DNA of 64,000 nucleotides from AC-32 sp963772975 (GTDB lineage Bacteria > Actinomycetota > Thermoleophilia > Gaiellales > Gaiellaceae). The translations under genes were made by a program, and so were the position numbers. The notes under the pieces were generated by a model, which did no database searches, was not told the origin of the DNA, and saw nothing but the letters and a program-made list of their open reading frames with translations. Below are positions 8,393 through 16,710 of this stretch, piece by piece (within the stretch, counting starts at the first letter, position 1; each line of letters begins with the position of its first letter). The stretch covers positions 496,001 to 560,000 of the forward strand of contig CAVYZH010000002.1 of assembly GCA_963772975.1 (NCBI GenBank), read 5' to 3'.

Positions 8393-9307
8393 TCAGGAGG
8401 TCGCGAACGGCCCTGGGCAGGCGGCGATCTTTGGAATCGAGAAGCGGGCGATCGTGCCGAACTGCGGCGCCGGCTTGCACGCCTGCGCCACGCCCGCGTC
8501 GCAGGCGACCGAGAGGAAGATGAACGCGTCCTCGGGGGTGAAGCCGTGCTCGTCCACGAGCATCCTTGCCGCTTCCTCCGAGACCAGTTGCAGCGCCTCA
8601 CCGAACTCGTCGGCGGTCGCGTGTGGAACCCAGTGGTCGGCAAGTTCGGTCACGGGCCAGGTCGCCTGCTTGCCCTTGAGCAGATCGAAGCGGATGTCGA
8701 CCTCCCCCGCGATCTCGACTCCTGTGAAGCAGATCTCGCCGTCGCCCATCGAGGCGTGCATGTCGCCGACCGCGAACATCCCGCCCGGTTGCCGGACCGG
8801 AAAGAAGATCGTCGCCCCGGCCCCGTGCAGGTGGTCGTCGAGGTTCCCGCCGTGCCGGCCCGCGAGCCCGTTCGAGAGCGTCTCGCCGCCGGTCGCCACG
8901 CCGACGACGCCGACCATCGGGCGCGCGGGGAACGAGACGCGCTCGTTCATCCGGATCTCACCGTCGCGCACCTCGAACAGCCGCGTCAACGGCGCCTGCA
9001 CCTGTTCGATCAGCTGTCCGAAGCCGGGGATCAGCGTCGCCACTCCCCACTCGATCGGCCGCACGTCGAGGATCTCCGCGACGAGCGAGTCGCCGGGCTC
9101 GGCGCCGCGGACCGCGACCGGGCCGGTCGCGCTGTTGATCCGCTCGAGATCGATCTCGGTGACGAGGTCCTCCTCGCTGCGGATCTGGCCCGTGAAGCAG
9201 TCGTTCGTCTCGAAGGTGACCGTCTCGCCCGGCTCGATCTCAAGCACCGGCGCGAGCTCGGGGCCGAAGGCCCAGACCACGTGATCGCGCGTGATTCGGT
9301 GCGCCAT
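8393..9307 (-). CDS. Acetamidase/formamidase family protein
   Basis: A 304-residue protein of the acetamidase/formamidase (FmdA_AmdA) family, which hydrolyses short-chain amides to ammonia and the acid. Recognisable elements are GETVTFETNDCFTGQI near residue 30, the RHGGNLDDHLHGAGATIFFPV stretch in the middle (metal- and substrate-binding region in this fold, in two adjoining parts) and GDMHASMGDGEICFTGVE. The length is normal for the family. It lies 17 bp downstream of the cyclase/ATPase gene on the same strand, so they may share a transcript, although no functional link is obvious. Substrate specificity is not readable from sequence. Confidence 0.88.
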   Translation of the reverse strand: MAHRITRDHVVWAFGPELAPVLEIEPGETVTFETNDCFTGQIRSEEDLVTEIDLERINSATGPVAVRGAEPGDSLVAEILDVRPIEWGVATLIPGFGQLIEQVQAPLTRLFEVRDGEIRMNERVSFPARPMVGVVGVATGGETLSNGLAGRHGGNLDDHLHGAGATIFFPVRQPGGMFAVGDMHASMGDGEICFTGVEIAGEVDIRFDLLKGKQATWPVTELADHWVPHATADEFGEALQLVSEEAARMLVDEHGFTPEDAFIFLSVACDAGVAQACKPAPQFGTIARFSIPKIAACPGPFATS

Positions 9308-9334
9308 GCACAGGTGAGGCTAAACGACCGCGGC

Positions 9335-9340
9335 TACACT
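9335..9340 (+). promoter_or_regulatory. Candidate -10 box of tRNA-Tyr
   Basis: TACACT lies 11 nt before the first base of the tRNA-Tyr gene, the expected place for a -10 hexamer. No good -35 hexamer is visible 17 nt upstream, so the call rests on position and the single hexamer. Confidence 0.4.
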
Positions 9341-9351
9341 TTCCGCCCCCT

Positions 9352-9433
9352 GGGGGTGTGCCCGAGTGGCCAAAGGGAACGGGCTGTAAACCCGTCGGCT
9401 CAGCCTACGGAGGTTCGAATCCTCCCGCCCCCA
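9352..9433 (+). tRNA. tRNA-Tyr (anticodon GTA)
   Basis: An 82-nt class II tRNA. The acceptor stem GGGGGTG (9352-9358) pairs with CGCCCCC (9426-9432), with A9433 as discriminator. The anticodon arm is ACGGG-CTGTAAA-CCCGT, giving anticodon GTA. A long variable arm follows, as expected for bacterial tRNA-Tyr, then a T-arm with GGTTCGAATCC. CCA is not encoded. The gene ends one base before the stop codon of the convergent DJ-1-like gene. Confidence 0.95.
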
Positions 9434-10156
9434 CTACGCGTTGTACGGCGCGTGCGAGCGGCTCTCGTACTCCATGTACTCCGCCGTCGCCGCCGCGCCG
9501 TCACGGCCGAGGTAGCGCTCCACGGTCCGCAGCGCTAGGTCGATCCCCGAGGTCAGCCCGCCCGCCGTCGCCACGTGCTCGTGCTCGACGAAGCGCTGGC
9601 CGCGGACGAGCTTCACCTTCGGGTAGGACGACTCGAACATGTCCCACGAGCCGTGGTGCGTGGTCGCAGTCTTCCCGTCGAGCAGCCCCGTGTCGGCGAG
9701 CACGAAGGCGCCGGTGCAGACGGACATGACGAGATCCGCGCGCTTCGTCGCGTGCCTGATCCACGCGACCGTGTCCTCGCCGCCGCGCTGCGCCGGGATC
9801 ACGACCACGTGCGGCTGCGGCGCGTCGTCGTAGGCGTGGTGCGGCTGCAGCTGCAGGCCGCCGCTGCCCACGACGGGCTCGGTCGAACTCGAGACCGTGT
9901 AGAGCTCGAACGCGCCCGGGCCATCGAAGACGGCCGCGTCCTGGAAGACCTCCCACGGCCCCGCAGTGTCGATCACATTCACGCCCTCGCCGATCGCGAA
10001 GGCGACGCGCATCTGCCCGTCGGCAGGGACCTTGAGCGGCCGCCTTGGCAGGGCGCGCTCGCTCCGGTCCTCGCCGCGGGTCACGGTCCACGCGGCGGCC
10101 GGGACGGCTGCTCCGGCCGCAACGGCGGAGCTAAGGAGAAAACGTCTGCGGGTCAT
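9434..10156 (-). CDS. Tat-exported DJ-1/PfpI (GATase1-like) domain protein
   Basis: A 240-residue protein. The N-terminus TRRRFLLSSAVAAGAAVP is a classic twin-arginine signal, so the protein should be folded in the cytoplasm and exported. The remainder is a DJ-1/PfpI domain with the nucleophile elbow SVCTGAFVLADTGLL and the following TATTHHGSWD segment, closely resembling the sensor domain of GlxA-type AraC regulators. Its start overlaps the stop of the upstream beta-propeller gene by 4 bp (ATGA), making a two-gene operon divergent from a GlxA-type regulator carrying the same kind of domain. Enzymatic activity (hydratase, protease or pure ligand binding) cannot be assigned. Confidence 0.82.
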   Translation of the reverse strand: MTRRRFLLSSAVAAGAAVPAAAWTVTRGEDRSERALPRRPLKVPADGQMRVAFAIGEGVNVIDTAGPWEVFQDAAVFDGPGAFELYTVSSSTEPVVGSGGLQLQPHHAYDDAPQPHVVVIPAQRGGEDTVAWIRHATKRADLVMSVCTGAFVLADTGLLDGKTATTHHGSWDMFESSYPKVKLVRGQRFVEHEHVATAGGLTSGIDLALRTVERYLGRDGAAATAEYMEYESRSHAPYNA

Positions 10157-11139
10157 GTCGAGCGCTCCGTTCGGGCGACCCGGTAGAGCCGGCCCTTCGT
10201 GTTGTCGGCGATCCACACCCCGCCCGCGTCGGCGAGCAGGCCGTGTACGTCCACGCGCGCGGTCGGCTTCACGACCTGCACGACCGTTCCGGTCGCCGCG
10301 CTCACGCGCTCGAGCGCCGCCATGCGCGGGAGACCAAGCGGGTCGATGGCCGCGCTGCGGGTCGGGATCCAGAGGTCGTCGCCTGCACCGGCGATGTCGA
10401 TCCCGCTCACGCCGATGTCGACGGTTCGCCGGCGCGAGCCGTCGGCGGGGTCCACCTGCAGCAGCTTCGTGCCGCGGCCGGTGATCCAGAGGCTGCCGTG
10501 CGCGAAGAGCATGCGCTCGGGCGCCTCGCCGCCGACGTCGCCCAGCGACTTCGGCTTGTTCGTGGCGAGGTCGATCCGGGTCAGCACACGATCGCGGTGG
10601 TTGATCACCCAAGCCTTGCCTCCCTCGAAGGCCATGTCGGCCGGGCCGTCGCCCACCGACACGCGCGCGACCACGCGGTTCGTGCCGGGCGAGATCCGCG
10701 CGACACTCGCGCCCTGGTCGTCGGCGACCCAGACCGAGCCGCCGCCGATCCAGATGTTGTAGGCAGCCGCAGTGCCGGTCGCGATCCGGTTGGCCACCTT
10801 CCCGGCGCGCAGCCGGTAGAGCGTGCCGCCGGAGTCGAGCGCCCAGACCGACGAGAACCCGCTCACGACGGCGATCGCCGGCGCGAACAGCCGCACCGAC
10901 CGCTGCGTCTTGCCGCTGCGCGTGTCGACGCGGGCGACCCGCGACTGCTCTTTGCAAGCGACCCAGGCGTAACGCCCGTTCAGGGCGAGCGTCATCGTTG
11001 GCCAGAAGGGCCCGGCGGCCGCGCAGATCCTCAGGGTCCGTGCGCCGGGAAGCGGCGCGGCGGTGTCTCGGGCACAGGCGTTGCCCGCTGCCAGCGCGGC
11101 CACGACCGCCACGACCGCGACCCGAAGCCCTCGTTGCAT
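10153..11139 (-). CDS. Secreted YncE/Vgb-like beta-propeller protein
   Basis: A 328-residue protein starting MQRGLRVAVVAVVAALAAG, a signal peptide with a possible lipobox-like Cys soon after. The body is a chain of roughly 40-residue repeats with the pattern of alternating VWVAD and VARIDP motifs (for example GSVWVADDQGASVARISPG and GSLWITGRG), typical of seven-bladed YncE or streptogramin-lyase-type propellers. A GTG 24 nt upstream (11163) is an alternative start; neither has a good Shine-Dalgarno sequence. It is the first gene of a two-gene operon with the exported DJ-1-like protein and probably acts outside the membrane as a binding scaffold. Confidence 0.75.
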   Translation of the reverse strand: MQRGLRVAVVAVVAALAAGNACARDTAAPLPGARTLRICAAAGPFWPTMTLALNGRYAWVACKEQSRVARVDTRSGKTQRSVRLFAPAIAVVSGFSSVWALDSGGTLYRLRAGKVANRIATGTAAAYNIWIGGGSVWVADDQGASVARISPGTNRVVARVSVGDGPADMAFEGGKAWVINHRDRVLTRIDLATNKPKSLGDVGGEAPERMLFAHGSLWITGRGTKLLQVDPADGSRRRTVDIGVSGIDIAGAGDDLWIPTRSAAIDPLGLPRMAALERVSAATGTVVQVVKPTARVDVHGLLADAGGVWIADNTKGRLYRVARTERST

Positions 11140-11198
11140 GGAGGAATGGTCGCCGCGGGCCACGTTGTCTTTCAGACGATCTTCGCTAGTTTTCGGCC

Positions 11199-12182
11199 AT
11201 GCACGTCGTCGCGGCCGTAGTCGACCAGGGCGCGCTCACGTTCGACTTCGCAATCCCCTGCGAGGTGTTCGGCCTCGACCGCAGCGACATCGCCGAACCG
11301 TGGTACGAGTTCCTGGTCGTCGCCGCCGGCGAGCGCCGGGTGCAGACGCAGACCGGTTTCGTGCTCGAGGCGCCGCACGGGCTCGAGGCGGTGGACCGGG
11401 CGGACACGATCGTCGTACCAGGCTGGTCCGACCCGGACGACGAGCCGTCGCCAGAGCTCTGTACAGCGCTCGTCCACGCGTATGAGCGCGGCGCGCGCCT
11501 CGTCTCGTTGTGCACGGGGGCGTTCGTGCTCGGCGCCGCCGGGCTGCTCGACGGCCGGCGCGCGACCACGCACTGGATGTACGCAGAGCGGCTCCAGGCG
11601 CGCCACCCGCTCGTGCAGCTCGACCCGGAAGTGCTCTACGTGGTCGACGGCCGGGTGATGACCTCGGCCGGGACGGCCGCCGGGGTCGATCTCTGCCTGC
11701 ACCTGGTCGCCGAGGATCACGGCCTCGATGTCGCCGCCGCGGTGGCGCGCCGGCTGGTGATGCCGCTATTCCGTAGTGGCGGCCAGGCGCAATACGTGGA
11801 GACGCCCGTCGCCTCCAGGCCGGACTCGCTCGGCGCGCTGCTCGACTGGGCGCGCGCGAACGTCGGCGAGGGGATCACCGTCGACGATCTCGCCTCCCGC
11901 GGCGCAATGAGCACGCGGACGCTGAACCGTCGCTTTCGCTCGGCGCTCGGCCTGCCACCGGGCGAGTGGCTCCAGCGCGAGCGCCTACGCCTCGCGCAGC
12001 AGTTGCTGGAGTCGTCGGACGACCCGATCGCAGGCGTCGCCCGCCGCGCCGGGTACGACTCGCCGGCGACGATGCGCGCGCAGTTCGCGTCCCAGCTGCA
12101 CACCTCCCCGCGTGCCTATCGCGAGACCTTCCGCGGCCGCCGGACAGAACGAGGGCGCCTCGCGGCGCCCTCGTCGTCCTAA
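11199..12182 (+). CDS. GlxA-type transcriptional regulator (DJ-1 domain plus AraC helix-turn-helix)
   Basis: A 327-residue regulator. Residues about 1-185 form a DJ-1/PfpI-like sensor domain (SLCTGAFVLGAAGLLDG elbow). Residues about 210-315 form an AraC-type double helix-turn-helix (VDDLASRGAMSTRTLNRRF and the second helix ending SPRAYRETF). It is divergent from the propeller and exported DJ-1 operon, with only about 60 bp between the starts, so it most likely regulates that operon and itself. The last ten codons run through a strong hairpin (12149-12174). Ligand unknown. Confidence 0.88.
   Translation: MHVVAAVVDQGALTFDFAIPCEVFGLDRSDIAEPWYEFLVVAAGERRVQTQTGFVLEAPHGLEAVDRADTIVVPGWSDPDDEPSPELCTALVHAYERGARLVSLCTGAFVLGAAGLLDGRRATTHWMYAERLQARHPLVQLDPEVLYVVDGRVMTSAGTAAGVDLCLHLVAEDHGLDVAAAVARRLVMPLFRSGGQAQYVETPVASRPDSLGALLDWARANVGEGITVDDLASRGAMSTRTLNRRFRSALGLPPGEWLQRERLRLAQQLLESSDDPIAGVARRAGYDSPATMRAQFASQLHTSPRAYRETFRGRRTERGRLAAPSSS
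12149..12174 (+). terminator. Terminator-like hairpin at the end of the GlxA gene
   Basis: A perfect 11-bp stem, ACGAGGGCGCC with GGCGCCCTCGT, closes a TCGC loop. It lies inside the last codons of the regulator gene and lacks a long T-run. A near-copy with a one-base bulge occurs at 17575-17601. Confidence 0.6.
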
Positions 12183-12501
12183 CCGTTCCGCGTCGGCCTA
12201 CGGCGTCTCGCCGTCGTCCTTCGAGGCGTCGCTGTTCAGTGCCACGCTCGCGATCTCACCGAGCGTCGGGCCGCGCCATCGGCCCGCTTCGCGTCGCGAG
12301 CCTCGTCGATCAAGGCCGCCTGCTCTGACGCGGTGAGCGCACCGCACGGATCGGCCGCCGAGCCGGTGCTCGGCGCGGCGGGCTCGCTCGGCGGTGCGAG
12401 CGCCGGGTACTTCAGGCCCGTCCTTGCAGACTTGGAGCTGCTCCCGGAGCACCTGGCCAAGGCCCCCAGCCGCCTTGCGGACGCCTGCCCGGCTTGAGCC
12501 T
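12183..12501. other. Intergenic stretch with possible decayed coding remnant
   Basis: No intact gene is supported. On the minus strand, pieces such as DPCGALTASEQAALIDEARDAK and a following PTLGEIASVALNSDAS lie in two adjacent frames and read like natural protein. This suggests a short gene broken by a frameshift, or simply GC-rich chance coding. It sits between two convergent genes. Confidence 0.3.
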
Positions 12502-15500
12502 CTAACCCACGCGGAAGGTGCTCTCGCCGAGCAACTGACCGTAATGGCCCTTGAGGCGAGGACCGAATCCAGGCCACACATACCAGTGGTACGTGCCCTT
12601 CTTCAGCTGGAAGTTTCGGCCCTCGTAAGCCCAGGTTCGAGCGAGCCCCAGTCGCGCCGTCCTCGGCCAGCGGCTCAAGACCTTCCGGGCTCCGTAGTAG
12701 AGCTGGATGTTGTAGAAGCTCGCGCTCTTGATCGCGCGCCAAAGGAAGAGCGGAGGCGAGTGCACGACGCTTCCGTCACGCGGCGAGCGGAGCAAGGCGC
12801 TCGCAGCGACGACGACGGTGACCCCGTGCGAGGCATTGCCGGCGTGGTCGTAGCTGACGATCGAGTAGCGGTAGTACGTGCCGTTCTTGAAGCTGCGGTT
12901 CAGGTAACGCCTGGCTTTGCCCGCGTAGACGACCTTCCGGGCCGGCTTCTTGCGATTCGTCGAGAGGAGCACCCGCACGTGGTCGAAGTCGACGTCCGGC
13001 GGCAGGCCCCACGCCATTTCGAGGAGGCCGTAGCCGACGCTGCGCTTGAGCCCACGAACGTTTCCGGGCGGAGTCCTGTCGACGGGCGCGAACACCGCAA
13101 TCTGCCATGAGTAGGCGGCGGCGGTGGGGTCAGAGTTGCCGGCAGCGTCCGTCGCCTCGACCTGGAAGGCGTGTGCGCCCTTCGGGAGCCCGGCGTAGCT
13201 CTGCGGCGAGGAGCACGAGGCAAAGGTGCCTCCGTCCAGGCTGCAGGCGAAGGTGGAGCCGGGCTCGGTGCTCGCGAAGCCGAAGCTGGCGGAGCCGCTG
13301 CTGCTCACCGCCGGGGGCGTCGACTCGATCGTGGTGTTCGGCGGGACGGTGTCGACCGTCCAGCCCATGCTCGCCGTGGCTCCGGCGTTGCCGGCGGCAT
13401 CGGTCGCGCGAACTGCGAAGGTGTGAGCGCCGTCGGGGAGCCCGGAGTACGAGGCTGGGCTCGTGCACGCAGAGAACCCCCCGCCGTCGCGTTGGCATTG
13501 GAAGCTCAGCCCCGGCTCGCTGTCGGAGAACACGAAGGTTGCACTGGTGAGGTTGGTCGGGTTCGCTGTGCCGGAGCCGATGGCCGGCGCCGGCGGCGGC
13601 GTCGTGTCGATCGTCCACGACCAGGCCGTGGGCAAACCCGTGTGGCTGAGCGAGTCGCTTGCCCGGACTTTGAAGGTGTGGCTTCCTTCCGGCGTCGCGC
13701 CCAAGGTCAGCGGGCTCGTACAGGGAGCGAACGCGCCGGTGTCGAGCTGGCATTGGAAGGTGCTCGGGCTCTTGTTCGACGTGAACGTGAAGGTCGGGCT
13801 GACCTGGTTCGAAGGGTCCGGGGGCCCGGCCGTGATCGTCACGACGGGATTGACGGTGTCGACCGTCCAGGTGAAGGGCTTCGTGATCGAGTTCCCGGCC
13901 GCATCCGTGCCTTTGAGCGTGAACGTGTGTACGGCGCTTGTCAGGCTCGAGTAGTCCTGCCCCGGCGGCGTCGCGCAAGGCAGGAACGATCCGCTATCGA
14001 GTTGGCACTGATAGCTGACACTCGTTTGGTCAGTGGCACTGAACTCGAAGTGCGCGGTGGCCACCCCACTGAGGTCCGCCGGCGTCTTCGTGAGAGTCAG
14101 GACGGGCGCGATTGTGTCGATCGTCCACGCGTAGCTCGTCGAGCTGTTGTTGCCCGCCGAGTCTGCGCCCCTGACCGTGAAGGTGTGCGATCCGTCTGGG
14201 GTCGCACCGAATGTCTTCGGGCTGGTGCAGGCGGCGAAGGCGCCGGCGTCGAGCTTGCACTGGAAGCCGCCGGAGATCGGCTCGTTGGCGCTGAACGTGA
14301 AGGTCGGCGTTGCGTCGTTGGAGGGGTTCGGCGGCGGCGCGGTCAGCGTGATCGTCGGCGGATCGGTGTCGATCGTCCAGGTGTAGATCGTCTGCCCTGC
14401 GTTTCCCGCGGTGTCGTTCGCCTTGACGGTGAAGGTGTGGGATCCGTCTGGGGTCGCACCGAATGTCTTCGGGCTGGTGCAAGCGGCGAAGGCGGCTGCG
14501 TCGAGCTTGCACTGGAAGCCGCCGGGCGTGGCCTCGTCCGCGCTGAACGTGAAGGTCGGCGTTGCGTCGTCGGAGGGGTTCGGCGGCGGCGCGGTCAGCG
14601 TGATCGTCGGCGGATCGGTGTCGATCGTCCAGGTGTAGATCGTCTGCCCTGCGTTTCCCGCGGTGTCGTTCGCCTTGACGGTGAAGGTGTGGGATCCGTC
14701 TGGGGTCGCACCGAATGTCTTCGGGCTCGTGCAGGCGGCGAAGGCGCCGGCGTCGAGCTTGCACTGGAAGCCGCCGGAGATCGGCTCGTTGGTGCTGAAG
14801 GCGAAGGTCGGCGTGCTGTCGTTGGCGGGATTCACCGGCTTCGTGCCCAAGGTGATCGTCGGCGCGACCGTGTCGATCGTCCAGGTGTAACTCGTCTGTC
14901 CAGGGTTTCCGGCCGTGTCGATCGTCTTGACCGTGAACGTGTGCGACCCGTCCGCAGTTGCAGGAAGTGTCTTCGGGCTCGTGCACGCTGCGAAGGCGCC
15001 ACCGTCGACCTGGCACTGGAAGCCCCCCAAGAGCGTCTCGTTCGCGCTGAAGGCGAAGTCCGGCGTCGGGTCGTTGGTGGGGTTCGTCGGCTTGGTGCCA
15101 AGAGTGATCTGCGGCACCGCCGTATCGATCGTCCAGGTATAGCTCGTCTGCCCGGTGTTTCCGGCCGCGTCGATCGCCTTGACGGTGAAGGTATGCGACC
15201 CGTCTGTGGTCGCACCGAATGTCTTCGGGCTGGTGCAAGCGGCGAAGGCGGCTGCGTCGAGCTTGCACTGGAAGCCGCCGGAGATCGTCTCGTTGGCGCT
15301 GAAGGCGAAATCCGGTGTCGTGTCGTTCGTCGGATTTGGGGGCTTGATGTTAAGGGTGACCGTCGGCGCGACCGTGTCGATCGTCCAGACATACGAGGTC
15401 ACCAGCCCGGCATTGCCGGCCGCGTCTGTCGCCTTGACCGTGTAGGTGTGGCTTCCGTCGGCAGTTGAGCCCAGGGTGGTGGGGCTCGTGCAAGGAGCGA

Positions 15501-16710
15501 AGGCGCCGGCGTCGAGCTGGCACTGGAAGGTGCTGGTCTCGCTGGCCGAGAAGCTAAAGCTCGGCGTGGGGTCGTTCGACGGGTTGGCAGGCTTGGCGGT
15601 CAGCGTCGCCGTGGGAAGGACCGTGTCGATCGTCCAGACATAGCTCGCCTGCCCCGCGTTGCCCGCCGCGTCTGTTGCCTTGACTGTGTAGGTGTGGCTC
15701 CCGTCGGCAGTTGAGCCGAGGGTCATGGGGCTCGTGCAGGCGGCGAACGCACCGTTGTCGAGCTTGCATTCGAAGCCGCCAGGAATTCCCTCGTTGGCGC
15801 TGAAGCTGAAGCCCGGCGTCGGGTCGTTGGAGGGGTTGGGCGGCGTGGTGCCGAGCGTCACGGTGGGCGCCACCGTGTCGATCGTCCAGGTGTAGCTCGC
15901 CTGGCCGGTGTTCCCAGCCGCGTCCGTAGCCCGAACGATGAAGGTGTGGTTTCCGTCCGGAGTCGGCCCGAGGGTCGTCGGGCTCGTGCAAGCGGAAAAG
16001 GCTCCGCTATCGAGCTTGCACTCGAATCCATTCGGGGTGGCCTCGTTTGCACTGAACGCGAAGGTCGGCGTCGCATCGCTCGACGAGCTCGGCGGCTTGG
16101 TGCCGAGCGTGATCGTGGGAACCACCGTGTCGATCGCCCAGCTGTAGCTCCTCGAGGAAGTGTTGCCGGCGGCGTCGATCGCCTGCACGGTGAAGGTGTG
16201 GCTGCCGTCCGCTTGCCCGGTGTACGCGGCCGGGCTCGCGCAGGTGGCGAATCCGCCCAAGTCGAGCTTGCACTGGAAGCTGACCCCTCCCTCCGTGTCA
16301 GTGAACTGGAACGCCGGGCTCGAGTCGTTGGAGGGATTCGAGGGCTGCGCCGTGATCGTAGGAGCAGGCGGAGGCGTCGTGTCGACCGACCATGTGTAGG
16401 AGACGACGTCGCTCTCGTTCAGGAGGACGTCGACGGCCTTCACCCCGAACGTGTGCGACCCGTCACCGAGCGCCGAGTAGGTCGCCGGGCTGGTGCAGAG
16501 CGAAAACGCGCCGCCGTCGATCTGGCACCTGAAGGTCACGAGTGGGTCGGCGTCGGAGAACGAGAACGTCGCACTGCCGGTCGCACTCGGGTTCGGCGGC
16601 GCCGAGTCGATCGTCGGCGTAGGCGGCAGTTCGGAAGCCGCCCCCGAAGCAAGCGGGACGGCGAGCACTAGGGCCGCCAGCGTCACGGCGTACAGGTATG
16701 CGCGGCTCAT
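12502..16710 (-). CDS. Giant secreted protein with 14 Ig-like repeats
   Basis: A 1402-residue exported protein with a signal peptide (MSRAYLYAVTLAALVLAVPL then ASGAAS). I count 14 tandem units of about 84-88 residues, each with the scheme PNPSNDxTPTFxFSANE, GGFQCKLDxGAFAxCTSP, DGSHTFTVKAxDAAGN and SYTWTIDT. The two Cys in FQC and CTSP probably form a disulfide per unit. These resemble bacterial Ig-like repeats of extracellular adhesins. The last 200 residues are different: an Fn3-like segment (PPGNVRGLKRSVGYGLLEMA) and a basic, aromatic C-terminal domain ending STFRVG. No sortase motif is visible. Its start overlaps the stop of the upstream proline-rich membrane protein (ATGA), so they form an operon. 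A surface or matrix role is inferred. Confidence 0.85.
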   Translation of the reverse strand: MSRAYLYAVTLAALVLAVPLASGAASELPPTPTIDSAPPNPSATGSATFSFSDADPLVTFRCQIDGGAFSLCTSPATYSALGDGSHTFGVKAVDVLLNESDVVSYTWSVDTTPPPAPTITAQPSNPSNDSSPAFQFTDTEGGVSFQCKLDLGGFATCASPAAYTGQADGSHTFTVQAIDAAGNTSSRSYSWAIDTVVPTITLGTKPPSSSSDATPTFAFSANEATPNGFECKLDSGAFSACTSPTTLGPTPDGNHTFIVRATDAAGNTGQASYTWTIDTVAPTVTLGTTPPNPSNDPTPGFSFSANEGIPGGFECKLDNGAFAACTSPMTLGSTADGSHTYTVKATDAAGNAGQASYVWTIDTVLPTATLTAKPANPSNDPTPSFSFSASETSTFQCQLDAGAFAPCTSPTTLGSTADGSHTYTVKATDAAGNAGLVTSYVWTIDTVAPTVTLNIKPPNPTNDTTPDFAFSANETISGGFQCKLDAAAFAACTSPKTFGATTDGSHTFTVKAIDAAGNTGQTSYTWTIDTAVPQITLGTKPTNPTNDPTPDFAFSANETLLGGFQCQVDGGAFAACTSPKTLPATADGSHTFTVKTIDTAGNPGQTSYTWTIDTVAPTITLGTKPVNPANDSTPTFAFSTNEPISGGFQCKLDAGAFAACTSPKTFGATPDGSHTFTVKANDTAGNAGQTIYTWTIDTDPPTITLTAPPPNPSDDATPTFTFSADEATPGGFQCKLDAAAFAACTSPKTFGATPDGSHTFTVKANDTAGNAGQTIYTWTIDTDPPTITLTAPPPNPSNDATPTFTFSANEPISGGFQCKLDAGAFAACTSPKTFGATPDGSHTFTVRGADSAGNNSSTSYAWTIDTIAPVLTLTKTPADLSGVATAHFEFSATDQTSVSYQCQLDSGSFLPCATPPGQDYSSLTSAVHTFTLKGTDAAGNSITKPFTWTVDTVNPVVTITAGPPDPSNQVSPTFTFTSNKSPSTFQCQLDTGAFAPCTSPLTLGATPEGSHTFKVRASDSLSHTGLPTAWSWTIDTTPPPAPAIGSGTANPTNLTSATFVFSDSEPGLSFQCQRDGGGFSACTSPASYSGLPDGAHTFAVRATDAAGNAGATASMGWTVDTVPPNTTIESTPPAVSSSGSASFGFASTEPGSTFACSLDGGTFASCSSPQSYAGLPKGAHAFQVEATDAAGNSDPTAAAYSWQIAVFAPVDRTPPGNVRGLKRSVGYGLLEMAWGLPPDVDFDHVRVLLSTNRKKPARKVVYAGKARRYLNRSFKNGTYYRYSIVSYDHAGNASHGVTVVVAASALLRSPRDGSVVHSPPLFLWRAIKSASFYNIQLYYGARKVLSRWPRTARLGLARTWAYEGRNFQLKKGTYHWYVWPGFGPRLKGHYGQLLGESTFRVG
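14147..14902 (-). repeat. Three near-identical 252-bp tandem units inside the Ig-repeat gene
   Basis: Units starting near 14147, 14399 and 14651 are very similar at DNA level. Long stretches, for example 14408-14477 against 14660-14729, are identical, while outer repeats of the gene differ freely. Each unit is 84 codons. This indicates recent duplication or gene conversion and predicts copy-number variation, or assembly collapse, at this spot. Confidence 0.8.

Noticed and set aside
13171..15468. 765-codon open frame on the + strand
   Set aside because: Mirror frame of the Ig-repeat gene; its translation is a low-complexity repeat of Arg/Gly/Val with no family features.
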